Assembly (NCBI GenBank): GCA_021464415.1
Contig: CM038470.1
Span: forward strand, 32,354,122 to 32,418,121
DNA: 64,000 nucleotides
DNA from: Lonicera japonica
Taxonomy: Eukaryota > Streptophyta > Magnoliopsida > Dipsacales > Caprifoliaceae
Direction: 5' to 3'
The notes below the pieces were generated by a model. That model saw only the letters and a list, made by a program, of their open reading frames with translations, searched no databases and was not told the DNA's origin. Shown piece after piece: positions 20,477-32,183 of this stretch. The translations under genes were made by a program, and so were the position numbers. Numbering within the stretch: position 1 is the stretch's first letter; each line of letters begins with the position of its first letter.

Positions 20477-23400
20477 TGTAACGCCCGTGCCTCCACTGCT
20501 CGAAAAATCCTTTTTTAGTTGCACTTTGAGTAAAGAGTTCTAGACCCATGATGATTTTTATGGTTCGAACACCCCCCCCCCTACACATCGAAGTAGTTTG
20601 ATTGGACTAGAGTTCATAGTTGCACTATGTATTGGATGGCCCAATTGAGTATTGAGACATTAAACCGTTCGTAAGCGTGATTTATTCTCCTTCTTGACTT
20701 TGAGCGGTCAAATTCAATTATGAGCATCATTTTATGAAACAGATAGCTTCTAAGGTTCCATTATTTATAATACGCGTGCGTGTATAGTCGCAATGCAATT
20801 CGGATTGTCCGAATGAGTATTGGACATCCAATCGCTCTTTAGTCGCATTTCTATCACTAACTTGCTTTGAGTAATCATTTTTGATTCCGGGCATCTTTAT
20901 ACGCATTCAACACTTCTTACATGTCACATTAGTGATATTAAGTATGAGTGTATGGTTGAAACACATTTTGGAACACCGTGGTTGAATTTGGTAAGCCGAC
21001 GATAAAAATTGACCTCATCGGCAAAATGAGTTTTTCCCTAACTTTGAAAGGTCTTAACTTCCTCATACGATAACCAAATGACTCTTGTTTCCACGACTAA
21101 TTAGATTTTGATCCATTCTAAAACTTTTGTTTTGTGATCAAGACTCAATTCACACTCCTCGAGTGTCATAACGAAGCACAAAGTAAGCAAATTAACAAAA
21201 ATCCGTTGCATCAGAAAATGCAGCAGAATATATATTGGCAGACCTCTATTTTCAATGAATTTCTGGCATCAATATGTTGGGAATTTGGAAAAACCTCTAG
21301 ATACAAAAGTTGTAGAGCTCTAAGCACTATTTAATTAGGAAAAAAAACGGTGCATCAATCGATCTTCGAGTGAAAAGTTATGCTGAAAATAAGAACAGTA
21401 CATCAGAAAGTTTTTTCAATTGGGTTTGACCCATTTTGACCCTTTTGACCCGATTTTATTCATTTTTCACCCTCTTTTTCAAGAGAATTCGACCATGGTT
21501 CTTTAAGAAACATATTCTAGATAGAGAAAGGGAAGAATTGTGGGTGAAATTTGGGGTTTTACACCTTCAATCAAGAATTGGTCATCAAACACTCAATTTT
21601 CTTCTTACCATCACCATGCTTTCCACTACTTGAAGCTTTGAAATTCTAGGAGAGTGTTTCTGGTCCAGCTTCATTCTCACTTCAAATCACTTCAATCTTG
21701 TTGATAGAGCATCATAGAGGTAGGAACACTCGTATTGAACTTATTTCTCAAAGTTTTGCTTGTTGCATGTTCATATTACTAGTAAATTGGGGATTTTGAT
21801 ATGGATATTGCTTGGCTTGCATGCATGGGTTTGGGGCTACAATTATGATTTCTTTTTATGTATAAACACTTAATACAACCTCACTTGACGATCAAGCCAA
21901 AATCCCCACTTGCATGTTATAGTTTCACATATTTGGACCTAAAACCCATTATAGCGTAAATAGTTTTGTAATATTAGTTGTACATCATTGTAAATGGATT
22001 TTTGTGGGTTTTAGGATGGTAATGGTTTCCAAAAACATGTATATGACTACAATATGGATATTACTCATGATTGATATACAATGGCTTAAACCCACACTTT
22101 TGTAAATTATGGATATATGCGTATATATATTTGTAAAAGTAACAATTATGGGTTTTATCTGTAAATTGGGTACTAGAACTTATAAAATTATATTCGTTGA
22201 GATTTATTTTGTATGTCATATGGCGATGACATATTTGACACAAAACGCTAATGGTTAGCTTACTTCATTTCGTAAAGTATGGAACTTTACTACTACTTCA
22301 CTATTTGATGGGATTTCTACACCTATGGAAGCTTGTTATATATTTCCTTATGGATGAGATTATTACAAGTTTTTATATCTCATCATGGTTTTGAGATTTA
22401 TTCATGACTTTACTTTTATCAGGCACTATTGTTTATACCAGTTGGATAGGATACTTTAGTTGCTTAGATGCGATTGTCGTTATACATTAGCCTATGGCAA
22501 GCTTGTCACTAGGTGTCCTATGGGAGGACTTGGCTATAGACTAGATATGCACGTAGACAATTATACCTAGTTGACTCATTATGTCCTATGGGAGGACTTG
22601 GCTATGGCAGCATATTACTATTGTTCCTATGGAAGGAACGTAACTGGGACAAGTCCGAACTACCGGTTACATTGTTGTTCCCGTGGACGGAACGTAACTG
22701 GGATAGATTCGAGCTACCAGTTACAGATGTCCTGTGGATGGACAGAGCAGCAAGTATCATACGGTGGTATATAACTATTGCCTATTTTTGATATGAATAT
22801 ACTTTGGTGGCATTTCCTTCCGTACACAATTTGGTTATACGAATTCATTTTATCCTTTGGGTTGGGATAGCACTTGGTGTGTATTGCACTTACTATATTT
22901 TCATAGCATTTGAGATGAGTACTACTTATATGTATATGGTATACATATGGCTTCTTTATTATTTTGATATAGCACGTTGCATGTGTATAACTATGTATAC
23001 TTTCATATATAAAACCCTATAGTTCCCACTGAGCCCGTGTTTAGCTCACTCCCATTTTCCAAACTAGTTTTGCAGGTACATTCATGGGATGGCGCGTGCA
23101 TTATATCTAGTTGCCTCTGATGACCTAGATACTTAGTAGTTGTCTATGGTTTGTCAATTTAGTTTGCTTGGACTTAGTAATTGGTCTTATATATTTAATT
23201 TGGGTTGTATTATATAAAGTTAAAGAATTTACTTTGAATTGTATAATCAAGTTGTATTCGGAGTTTTAAATGAGTTGTATAAATTAATTGACTACTTTAT
23301 TAAAACACGGATGGACTTTTCTTTAATGATTATATTTGTTTAAGGAATGATTTGATGAGTATTGTTTAAACATGTATTGGTTATTCATAAAACAGAGGAG

Positions 23401-23623
23401 ACCATGCCGAATTTTTGTAAAAATTTAAGATACACCTTATTTGTTTTTATAATATATATATATATATATATATTATTTACTCATACCACTTTAAAAATGA
23501 GTAATACATGAAATATTTTCTTAAATTATAAAATTTACACCACACCCACCGTTGTGAGCGATGGCATCGTGATTTACCGGGTCTCGGGGATCAAAATCCC
23601 ATAATGAGATTCGGGGCGTCACA
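20477..23623 (-). mobile_element. Solo long LTR with perfect 5-bp target-site duplication (CACAA)
   Basis: The 3,147-bp sequence begins TGTAACGCCC and ends GGGGCGTCACA, flanked by CACAA at 20472-20476 and 23624-23628. It is the same family as 51111-54198 in opposite orientation, so the LTR sense strand is minus. No coding capacity is seen. Internal repeats 'tcctatgggaggacttggctat' (split) and 'ggaacgtaactggga' occur near 22505-22710. LTRs of this length with TGTGACGCCCC ends are reported for some plant Ty3/Gypsy chromoviruses; that assignment is inference. Confidence 0.9.
23450..23474. repeat. (TA)n microsatellite
   Basis: An uninterrupted TA run inside the solo LTR. The other LTR copies lack it at this position, so it expanded in this copy. 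Confidence 0.9.
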
Positions 23624-23628
23624 CACAA

Positions 23629-24808
23629 CCATTTAATGAATGGATCTTTCAGGACCATTTGTTACTCTTTCATATACCAACAAGTCTTGGTTCCTTTTTT
23701 CCCTTAAGTTTCTCGAATTACAATTTATGGGTACTCTTTCCGTCTCAAATTAAGAATATACAAAGCTTTTCGGTACAATTTCCCACCTAAGGTGTGTGCT
23801 TCTTGCATGAGATTACTTTTGCCCACCCAACTTTCCAATTCAAAAGAAATGGATAAGAAGTCCCTCAAAATCAAATTTATACTGCCAAATTTTGATGATT
23901 AAAGAGAACAACTAATTTGAAAATCACAAGATTTTAAATTATCAAAATTCTAAATCTTGCAATTTATCAATTCACATTAATTATAATTCTTGTGCAAAGA
24001 ACCCTAACAAACATGCATCTTATCAATTATAGAAATCCTAAGCATCAAGATGAGAAAATTAGGGGTCGGACCATTTTTGGGAGCTTCAAGGTTCGGTCTA
24101 CTCCCCTTTTTTAGTGTGCTGTCGTGAAGGACCCAAAAAAGATAGTGTCATGTAGGCATTTCACGCAATGTAGGTTGTGCATAAAATGTCTCTGAAATTC
24201 ATTAAAAAAATGCTTTGGTCCTTCACACATTTTTTTGCATGTGCAGACCTACATAACCCCAAAAAATCGTATTCAAGGCATAAACCTCTAATAGCAACCT
24301 CCGTCTCCTCTCGATTTCAATAGCTAAAGCCCGCCACCATTATCTTCATCATCATTTACCTCCATTAAAACAATGCTAACCTTTGGCATTCTTGAAGATG
24401 GCCCTTGCATATTCCTACAGTGTAAAAACTCTGTCCTTTGAGCATGAATTAAGAAGAGCCTTCGGCAAACGCCGCGTAAAGGTGACCTTTCATATCCCAT
24501 GTCCACGCCTGCCTATATCTAGCATTTAAACTTACATTCACAACTTCAAATAAATTATTCCATACATAATAGGTGTATAAAAGAGACCACCACTATTCCC
24601 ATTAAAAAGGAGAGAAAGAAATCCTTAAAGATAATTACTGTTAAGACAAGACACACTGGATACAAGTCCCCCTAATATGTTTCCCAAAAAGTATGTGGTT
24701 CCTTCTCCTTACGTTTGCTTACATTCTCCAATCAGTCTCAACCTTTCTTGTTTTCATCTTTAATCATCACAGATGAGGAGTTTAGAAAAAAAAATAGCAA
24801 ATATATAA
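23629..24808. other. Intergenic, nothing recognised
   Basis: AT-rich with no recognised repeat end. A 60-codon minus frame at 24324-24506 has no recognisable domain and no support beyond being open. Confidence 0.5.
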
Positions 24809-24881
24809 TGCTTTTATTAAGAGTTGAACTCAAGACCTCCCGCTTACTAAACGGGGCTCTAACCAACTGAGCTATGAAAGC
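24809..24881 (-). tRNA. tRNA-Thr (anticodon AGT), slightly degenerate
   Basis: On the minus strand from 24881 there is acceptor GCTTTCA, D-arm GCTCAGTTGGTTAGAGC and anticodon stem-loop CCCGT-TTAGTAA-GCGGG with anticodon AGT. The variable segment AGGTC, T-arm TTGAG-TTCAACT-CTTAA, acceptor TAAAAGC and discriminator A follow. The overall layout is a plant nuclear tRNA-Thr. The base normally at position 26, between D and anticodon stems, is missing, and one acceptor pair is mismatched (C-A). It may be a pseudo-tRNA. No CCA is encoded, as expected. Confidence 0.8.
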
Positions 24882-24887
24882 ACATGC

Positions 24888-25280
24888 TGTGAGAATCCGC
24901 AAATGCGACCCGGGTCTCGTCCCCGTTCGTTGGGCGTCTGAAACGTCGGAACAGATTCCGTCATTCCATTTGTTGGAGTATTTTGATAATTCATATCACA
25001 TGTCTCTATGTTCTATTTCTAGATGCAAAAGGATTGTTCAGAGTCTCCAGTTACGTTTCGAGAAAACGGACAAAACAGTTGTGTAAGAGGAAAGGCTAAA
25101 AATAAGCCTTTCTTTACACGTTTGTCTACGAAACAGGATTCTATCTATAGGATTCGGGAACTATATTACTGGTTTGGGAAGGTGTTAAGCACCCATTCAT
25201 CCCTTTCGTCTCTAGTGGTCTTTTATATGTTTATTCTATGTTGAAAAATTGGATGCTTTTACTGACAGTCTACTACTTCT
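24888..25280 (-). mobile_element. Inverted 3' part of a related Gypsy LTR
   Basis: It begins TGTGAGAATCCG, the reverse complement of the LTR terminus CGGATTCTCACA at 26484. It follows the family backward: 'gggaaggtgttaagcaccc' mirrors 'gggtgcctaacaccttccc' at 26258. It is clearly diverged from the adjacent LTR and truncated by about 25280. A 73-codon open frame at 25023 is an accidental reading. Confidence 0.75.
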
Positions 25281-25300
25281 AAGTGAAAACCCTAATCTCT

Positions 25301-25320
25301 GGGAAAAGTGGGGAAAGGGA
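25301..25320 (+). other. Polypurine tract immediately before the 5' LTR
   Basis: A nearly pure purine run (one T) directly abuts TGTGAACACC. A polypurine tract normally precedes a 3' LTR, so its presence here is unexpected (see findings). Confidence 0.6.
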
Positions 25321-26484
25321 TGTGAACACCCCAATCCACGACTCTCGCGTGAACCTAACAAAGCATTCCGCATTAAGTCTTGAGTCATCATGCATACAGA
25401 GGCCATTAGGAAAAATCCTGATTTCGAGCGCGTTAGGAATATCCACACAACCTTTGTTGCCACCCGTTTAGAAAAATTGAGTTTTTTGATAGCCAGCCGC
25501 ACGCCCCCCAACCGCATGGTTGGCTCCTAACCGTACGGTTGGTACTTTCCCTAGCCGCACAGTTGGCTAGCCCGCACGCCCTAACAGCGCACGCTCCCAG
25601 CCGCACGCCCTGCGGTTGGCCTGTTTTGGAGCGTTTTTGGCGGGAGTTTTGCTATAAATAGGACCCTTGGGCTCTCATTTAAGAGGATCAACACTCAATA
25701 GTGTTTATTTGTAAGTAGAAACTCTGTCAAACTCTTAGAGAGTCATTTTAGAGAAATTCTGAGAGAGAATTTCTAGAGAGAGGAAGTTTTAAAGAGAGAA
25801 AGTTCTAGAGAGAGAAGGAGGAAGCAAGCAAGGCAACAGGCAAGGCTCTTATTTCTTCTTCAGGCGCATCAGGTACGTCTTCTATACAAATCCTTAATTT
25901 CAGCACTGCCTTTAATTTCACTTTTAATACAGAAAATTAGATAACTTGCAAAGAAGTTCATTGCTTTCAAATCAAGTCCTTTTAAGTTTTACAAGAAATC
26001 TAAAATCCGTTTGACACATTTTCAAAACAAACAAAAATACAAAAACAGTTTCCAAAAGAATGGAACTACGAGACTCTGATTTCATTCTAGGAATGAATAC
26101 GTAGGCGCTCGCAAAGCTCGAGTCCGATTTCAAAATACCGTTTTAAATCAAATTTATCTGGAAAGGACTATTTTGAAAACTATTCAAACTACTTGCAAGA
26201 TATCTAAAATAGGAATTAGATACATGATCCATTAAGAGACCGAAAGGGCGAATTGGGTGCCTAACACCTTCCCAATTCGTAACGTAGTTCTCGAACCCTA
26301 GCAAAGTATATTTTAAAACTCTGGTTTCAAATGTATGGAGGATAATTCACTTTCGAGTTATCCTTCGTACGATCTTTTGTTTGTTTTCTAGAAAAGCAAA
26401 CTGGCGACTCTACAAAACCGTTTTCAAATAAAACCGAGAACGAGGACCCTTTTCTTTTCTCTCGTCCGGGTCCGGATTCTCACA
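25321..26484 (+). repeat. 5' LTR of the gag-only element
   Basis: It starts TGTGAACACCCC and ends CGGATTCTCACA. GC-rich palindromes (CCAACCGCATGGTTGG near 25509 and AACCGTACGGTT near 25529) lie ~120 bp before a strong TATA box CTATAAATA at 25652-25660. Transcription is predicted to start around 25690. It lacks ~25 bp near 25466 that the 3' LTR has. Confidence 0.9.
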
Positions 26485-26485
26485 G

Positions 26486-26504
26486 TGGCGACTCTGCTGG
26501 GGAT
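26486..26504 (+). other. Primer-binding site
   Basis: TGGCGACTCTGCTGGGGAT follows the 5' LTR after one base. It matches the type reported for Ogre/Tat Gypsy elements (tRNA-Arg). The tRNA assignment comes from family knowledge, not a search. Confidence 0.75.
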
Positions 26505-27615
26505 AGTCGAGAACTAAGCTCTGATATAATGGATCATATATTTAATTAATATTATTTATTAGATATAGATCTTGTAAGCCTTAGCTCTAGGATAACATAG
26601 AAGCGAATCTAGGTGGATACCCTGATACCTTTATTTGCTAATTATGTGAGAGAAATCTTTTTCGTAATTAAAATTTTGTAAATTATCATAACAAATCCTA
26701 AAGCATTGATCAATAATGAACCGCCAGGTTGTTATTTTGCACACACCCACGTCTTATCATGCATTTTCGCGTGTGTGAATTTACCCTATTAACCTCGGGA
26801 CCAGAGTCGTGACTAGGCCGTGGACTTGCGGGTCTACACTAGCCAAAAGCGCCTGGGACCACTCTCCTTGGCCAAGTACTTACTGAGGTATATCGAGTGA
26901 CGAGAACACTCACGTACCCGGGATGTATATCAAAAGGTCCTTACACGTACCTGCGCTCTTGAGGTATATAGTAAGACCTGCCAAATAGGATGGAGCTTTA
27001 AACCTTACCCTCTTCAGCCATGCTTGCATATAGGGGAGTCAGCTTAGAACACAAAGTTTTTCTACATTATTTTAATGACTGACAGTCGTGAGAATCTAGT
27101 GAGCGAAGGCCCTGATTCCATGAATAAAGCAACTCATGAGGAGAGAACTTCCGTGTTTTCAAATAATTTTTCTGAAAACTTTTTTTCAAAATGAATTTTC
27201 AAAAAACTGTAGACGGTCAGGGAAACCATGGAATTCTGTTCCTACCCTACCTCTATACGGGGCTCTCAAGTTGTTGCCGTTGGTCTGTTTTCCATCTCAC
27301 CTAAAGAAACTTTTTGTGTGTTTAGCGTCGTCTCGATCGATGTATTTCTGGGAATCTGGCAAGTATTAAAAGTTCATATTTTCTTTTGTTTCCGGGAAAT
27401 ATTCTATACGCATCGGGATTTGTCCTTTTCTCCTTCGGAAGACTTATATTTGATCTGGCTTCCATTTGGGCTGGAAGAGATAGTACTGGTAGACTGGTTC
27501 GACCGGATACACCAGCTGATATGGAACAACAACAGCCACAAACTTCGAATAGGGTCGCTGGAAACTCTTTCACTGCAGTGGATTTGCCGCCAGGTCCTTC
27601 CTACCAAAATCAAGG

Positions 27616-29079
27616 GTGTTTCAGCAGAATATCAATCGGGGAATGCCGCCGGGGCATACTTCTGTGGATCCAACAAACACTGTATTAGGGTCAGACACTA
27701 TAACCATACCAACCCCAGAAGAGATGTACCGAATGCTCGGGGACATTAGCAAGAGCCTAGCATTGCTATTAGATGATCAACAAACCACCAAGGATCGGCT
27801 GGAGGAGATAAATAGAGGTCGAAGGGTTATGAATGAGCCAACAAAAGAGACACCGCCCACACCACCTATGCCGCCATCTATTCATGGTCAACCAGTTGTG
27901 AATGAGCCAATAAAAGAGGCCCCGCTTGTACCACCCGCGCCACTATCTGTTCACTCTGATATTCCAACTCTTGTTGAACCATATACTCCACATAGGCGAC
28001 CTGATCTGATTGAGAATTGGCTACACCAAGAAGTCCCACCTGAAGCAGCCCAACATGCTCAACAATGGCAACCACCACATCATCCTTATCATGATCCATA
28101 CTATGACCCTATTTCGCGTCCGGTTAGTGTGCAGGGTGATGCCATTCTTCCACAAGAGGTGATTCCGAAAAGGAAAAAGGCTATAGATGAGCTTAAGGAA
28201 CAATTGAAGGCTTTAACTCAGAAGGTAGCCGAGGGATCAAATGACCTGACACAGCTCCAGAGCTATAATCTATACCCAGAAGCTCATTATCCAGTTTGGT
28301 TTAAGATGCCCGCAATAGAGAAGTTCAAAGGAACAACGCCACCAGAGTTGCACTTAAAATCCTATGTACGGGCAATGAAGATCTACGATATAGGTGAGGC
28401 TGAGTTAGCTAACTCTTTTCATTTAACCTTAGCCGGTCCAGCCCAAAGTTGGTTCCTGGGATTAGAGAAACATCGGGTGCAGTCATGGACCAGTATTGTG
28501 AATGAGTTTATTGCCCAATACAAGACAAACGAGGAATTAAAGATTACTCGCAAACATCTTGAAATGGAAAAGCAGAAAGATGATGAAAGTTTGAGTGAAT
28601 TTGTCATAAGGTGGAGGGCACTCGCTGCACAAATGGTGGAACGGATAGATGAAGAGGAACAATTGGGAATGATCGTCAAGAATCTGAAAGCAGAAATTCG
28701 AAATAAGATGGGTCACCAATTCTTTGGCCGTTTCAAAGCCTTGTTGCATGTGGGAAATGAGATAGAAGAAGAATTGGCTAAACAAGCTGAAACAAAAAGT
28801 TCAAGTGCACAGTACAAGAAATCTTCAACCCGGCTGCGAACCAGATTTCGACATACAATCCTTTTGTTCAGAGCAATATTAACTATTCTGCCAATCCTTT
28901 CGCCAGACTCACCAACATTTTTTCCGGGATACCAAGATTACAGCAATAAGAGGGGGGGTGAACCGAGTCAGACACATGAAAAGGAATTTCTCACAACTGC
29001 CAGGTCCGTTAAGCAAAGTATACAAGGAATTGAAAGATGTAGGAATGATCTATCCGCTGAACCCACGACCGATACCTAA
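27616..29079 (+). CDS. gag: Gag polyprotein of an Ogre/Tat-type Gypsy element
   Basis: This 487-codon frame encodes retrotransposon Gag, which assembles the virus-like particle. Residues ~60-170 are Pro-rich and of low complexity, and ~190-215 is a likely coiled coil (KKAIDELKEQLKALTQKV). Residues ~235-400 are the retrotransposon Gag core, with E-K-F-K-G-T-T-P-P-E-L-H-L, S-W-F-L-G-L, I-V-N-E-F-I-A-Q-Y and D-E-S-L-S-E-F-V-I-R-W-R. After ~residue 400 the frame drifts. The expected C-terminal zinc-knuckle-like piece (C-E-Y-H-Q…T-T-D-N-C) appears in another frame at about 29115-29150, so frameshifts separate it. A second frame at 27386-27688 may hold the true N-terminus. Start choice is uncertain and the gene is probably not intact. 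Confidence 0.85.
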   Translation: MFQQNINRGMPPGHTSVDPTNTVLGSDTITIPTPEEMYRMLGDISKSLALLLDDQQTTKDRLEEINRGRRVMNEPTKETPPTPPMPPSIHGQPVVNEPIKEAPLVPPAPLSVHSDIPTLVEPYTPHRRPDLIENWLHQEVPPEAAQHAQQWQPPHHPYHDPYYDPISRPVSVQGDAILPQEVIPKRKKAIDELKEQLKALTQKVAEGSNDLTQLQSYNLYPEAHYPVWFKMPAIEKFKGTTPPELHLKSYVRAMKIYDIGEAELANSFHLTLAGPAQSWFLGLEKHRVQSWTSIVNEFIAQYKTNEELKITRKHLEMEKQKDDESLSEFVIRWRALAAQMVERIDEEEQLGMIVKNLKAEIRNKMGHQFFGRFKALLHVGNEIEEELAKQAETKSSSAQYKKSSTRLRTRFRHTILLFRAILTILPILSPDSPTFFPGYQDYSNKRGGEPSQTHEKEFLTTARSVKQSIQGIERCRNDLSAEPTTDT

Positions 29080-29229
29080 TCCAGTCCCCACTAATTGGAA
29101 CCTCAGTGAAGATGCGAATACCACCAGAATGTGGACACACAACAGACAATTGCATGGCTCTCCGGCATACTATTCAGGACCTTATCCAAGCAGGAAAGAT
29201 ACCAGATCCGTCTCCTCAATACCATAAGT

Positions 29230-32183
29230 GATTGAAGATTGGTAGCTAGAAATTGAAGATTTGTAACCAGTGATGGAAAATTGATTGAAGTTTTTTTCAC
29301 TTGTCATTTGTAAACATGAACTACGATGACCTGAGCACCATATTGGATTTTTTGGAATGTTAGGACATTGGGGAACATAGGCAACCTGAGAAGTGACGTC
29401 AGGCCCGGTCTATTCTAATAAAACAATCCCATTCACCCACAATAAGAGAAGGAAGAATTGGAAGAATAGTTCATTTAAAGGCACAAGTCAATTCGAGGAG
29501 CAATGGAGGATTTGTAAAGAGAAGTTCATATGGTAAGGTGTGGAGAAAAGGACAAATCTTGATAAAGATCTCGAGCAAATTTGTTTTAAGATTTCTCTCA
29601 ATTGAAACAAAACAAAATATGAATTACCTTTTTTTAATTGCCAGATTTTCGGAAAGAACGATCTTTGCATTTGCATTTGCATGGGTCTGGGGGTAAATTG
29701 CGCATAAAGTATGTTATATAACAACCAACACTTTCATGAATAAAATGCACATTACAAAGCACTAACATTTTCATGAAGTAATATATAAAATTGAGCTTGA
29801 AAACACCCATACTACATAAATATAATAATTCCAAGGAAATTTTTCAAAGAAAAACCTGACACATAAGGGTACGGGGGCATGAAGTACTCTTGAGGTAGAA
29901 GGAGCCAGTGAAGACACTTAAGCTATACAAGGTTTCGAGTAAGATTGAGACTCCGAAGGAGATTGCAAAAGAGGGAACGAATCACTTTGAATAGGCATTG
30001 GAAAGAAAGTTTCAAATGAGATCAAAGCTCTTAGTGAGGATGCAACAGGGGATAAAGTCTGGGGAATATTCCAAAGCTGATACTTCAATGAATCAATATC
30101 CAAACTTCGAATACAACTGAAAAATGGGACGCTTTGACGAATTTGTATTGCTAAAAGACTTGTCTTTCATCCTCACCCAACCAGTCGTACAAGAAACAAC
30201 AACTGATCCATCCCAAACTAATGAAACCAAAGATGCATTAAAGAAAGCTAGATCGCATGGAGAAGTTCGTATTGAAGTGGAATGAAGACCGATCATGCAA
30301 AGATATCCTTGGTCATCATTATCTCTCATTAACCTTGCGAAGTGAATGAATCATAGTCATCAAGATGTGGAGTAATCCAATCAAACCAAAACGTGTGGCC
30401 CATCCAGGATGAAGCTTTTCACTGAGGGTAGATGTACAGCCCAATTGATACGTCTGAAGCCTTGCAAGGTAAACGAATCGTAGTCATCAAGATCCAGAAA
30501 CCAAAGCAGGATGCGTCGCACGGATGAAGCCTCTCACCGAGGGTAGAAGTACAATCTAGAATTCAGTGGTAATTTGGAGAAAATCCAGCATCGGTTGAAT
30601 TCTAAGATGGGGCGCATGCGTTATTTTCGTATGAAAATTGGGGGTATTTTACACTGGGGGTGATATTAAAATCTGAAAAACTTTACAAAAACATTTTCAT
30701 AAATCAAAATTGCGCAAAAGGCCACCAAACCCACCACATTGCATGCATGTCTCATGTTTTCTGGCATAAACGACATATTGACATAATTTTCTCTAAACGA
30801 GAAATTTGAATAGAAACGTACCCGTACGAGTCGGCGAATCTTGTGTGCCAAAGGCTCCATTGTACACCACGAATGACCTTCCAATAAAGGCCAAATTGCT
30901 ATCTGATGATACACCAATCTTTATTAGATCCGTTTAACCCCAGGGGGTCTCTCAAAATCCACACATACCCATTCGTCATCAAGAAAGGCGCATCATACAG
31001 AAACGGTCGTGGCTGATGATCATCACGAAATACATGACCAACAGGAAGTGTGTGAGCAAGAAGAAGATATGCTAAGAAGAGAATGAAAAGTTTGAAAGTT
31101 CAAATGGAAAAAAGGTGTCATTTTTGTTGCCCAGCTCACTTTGTCGTTTGGGCACTTGTTGTATGACAAGTTCCTTGTCACACAACAAGTGGGGGGTAAT
31201 CCCAAACAACAAAATCAACAAAGTTTTGACAAAAATTTTGCAAAATTGACTTCTTGGATGTCTGAAAGACTTTCTGGTTAGTTTTCTGAGATGAACAGAC
31301 TGAGAATCACTAACACATGCACGACGAAGTAAGATACAAAGCCCAAAGCTGAATTTTGAGATCTGTGGTGGAGCCGAGCTTTGAGGAATGATCAGTCTTA
31401 GACACAGTTCAAATCTGGCAAAAGAGGAAGGTGTAAAAGAGGAATCGGGTGCAAGAAAAAATTGAAAAAGTAGAAAAGGGTAAAATCCCGTTGGTCCGAG
31501 TGAGAAGTGAGTAAAACAGAAAGGAAGAAAAATCAGCAGGGAGAGCCACAATAAGAGTGACAGCTGTGCCAAAAGGCGGAGGGCTACATCTTAGGTGAGT
31601 AAGGCTCCTGTTTGAAAAAAAAACAAGAGAAGAAAAAAAAAAGATCCGAAAGCCAAAAAAATGGGCCGGATATTCTCTAAAAAAAAAACTATGAGGGAGC
31701 AATAAGGGCATCAAAAAAAGAAAATGATGCAGGACCAGCACCTTCCACTGATAAGCCAGAGGGTAACTGGAGAAGGAACTGAGATTTTCGGAAGAGCTTT
31801 ATTCCCATGTTCAAAAAAGTAAAGCCAGAGGGTAGAGTTGAAAACCAAGTCCACTACTATGCACGAAAGTCTGAGATTCAAAGAGAACCAACCCAATTTC
31901 TTGATGACAGAAGAAGAGTTAAACTGAGGGTAAGAACATGTTTTGAAAAAGGCAACACTTGAACTTTCTATATTCTCTCTAGCATAACTTTCTTGCCACA
32001 AGATGAGTAGGCATATATGATCAACGGCCAAGAGCAAAGGCAATGCAAGGAGAAGCGTCGAAGGATAAGAGAAAATATGGACAGATATCCTCAAGAACAT
32101 GTCTCGAATTATGTGATGTAAAGTTGATGGAGTAATATGATTCTGAAGAAGACCCTATTAACGAAGTCAATCCTAACCCTTAG
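29230..32183 (+). other. Non-coding interior of the gag-only element
   Basis: No pol-like motif is seen in any plus-strand frame. Short phrases recur, such as 'cgaatcgtagtcatcaagat' and 'accgagggtagaagtaca' near 30400-30560. Minus-strand frames of up to 166 codons at 31072-32100 have low-complexity Phe/Ser/Leu composition and overlap purine-rich sequence. I treat them as chance openings. Confidence 0.6.

Noticed and set aside
24888..26484. A single 1.6-kb 5' LTR starting at TGTGAGAATCCG
   Set aside because: 24888-25280 is in inverse orientation relative to the LTR, and the 3' LTR starts at the equivalent of 25321.
27878..28785. Minus-strand frames of 60-86 codons opposite gag
   Set aside because: Antisense shadows of the gag frame.
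31072..32100. Minus-strand open frames of 110-166 codons
   Set aside because: Phe/Leu/Ser low-complexity translation of purine-rich retroelement interior on the antisense strand, with no domain.
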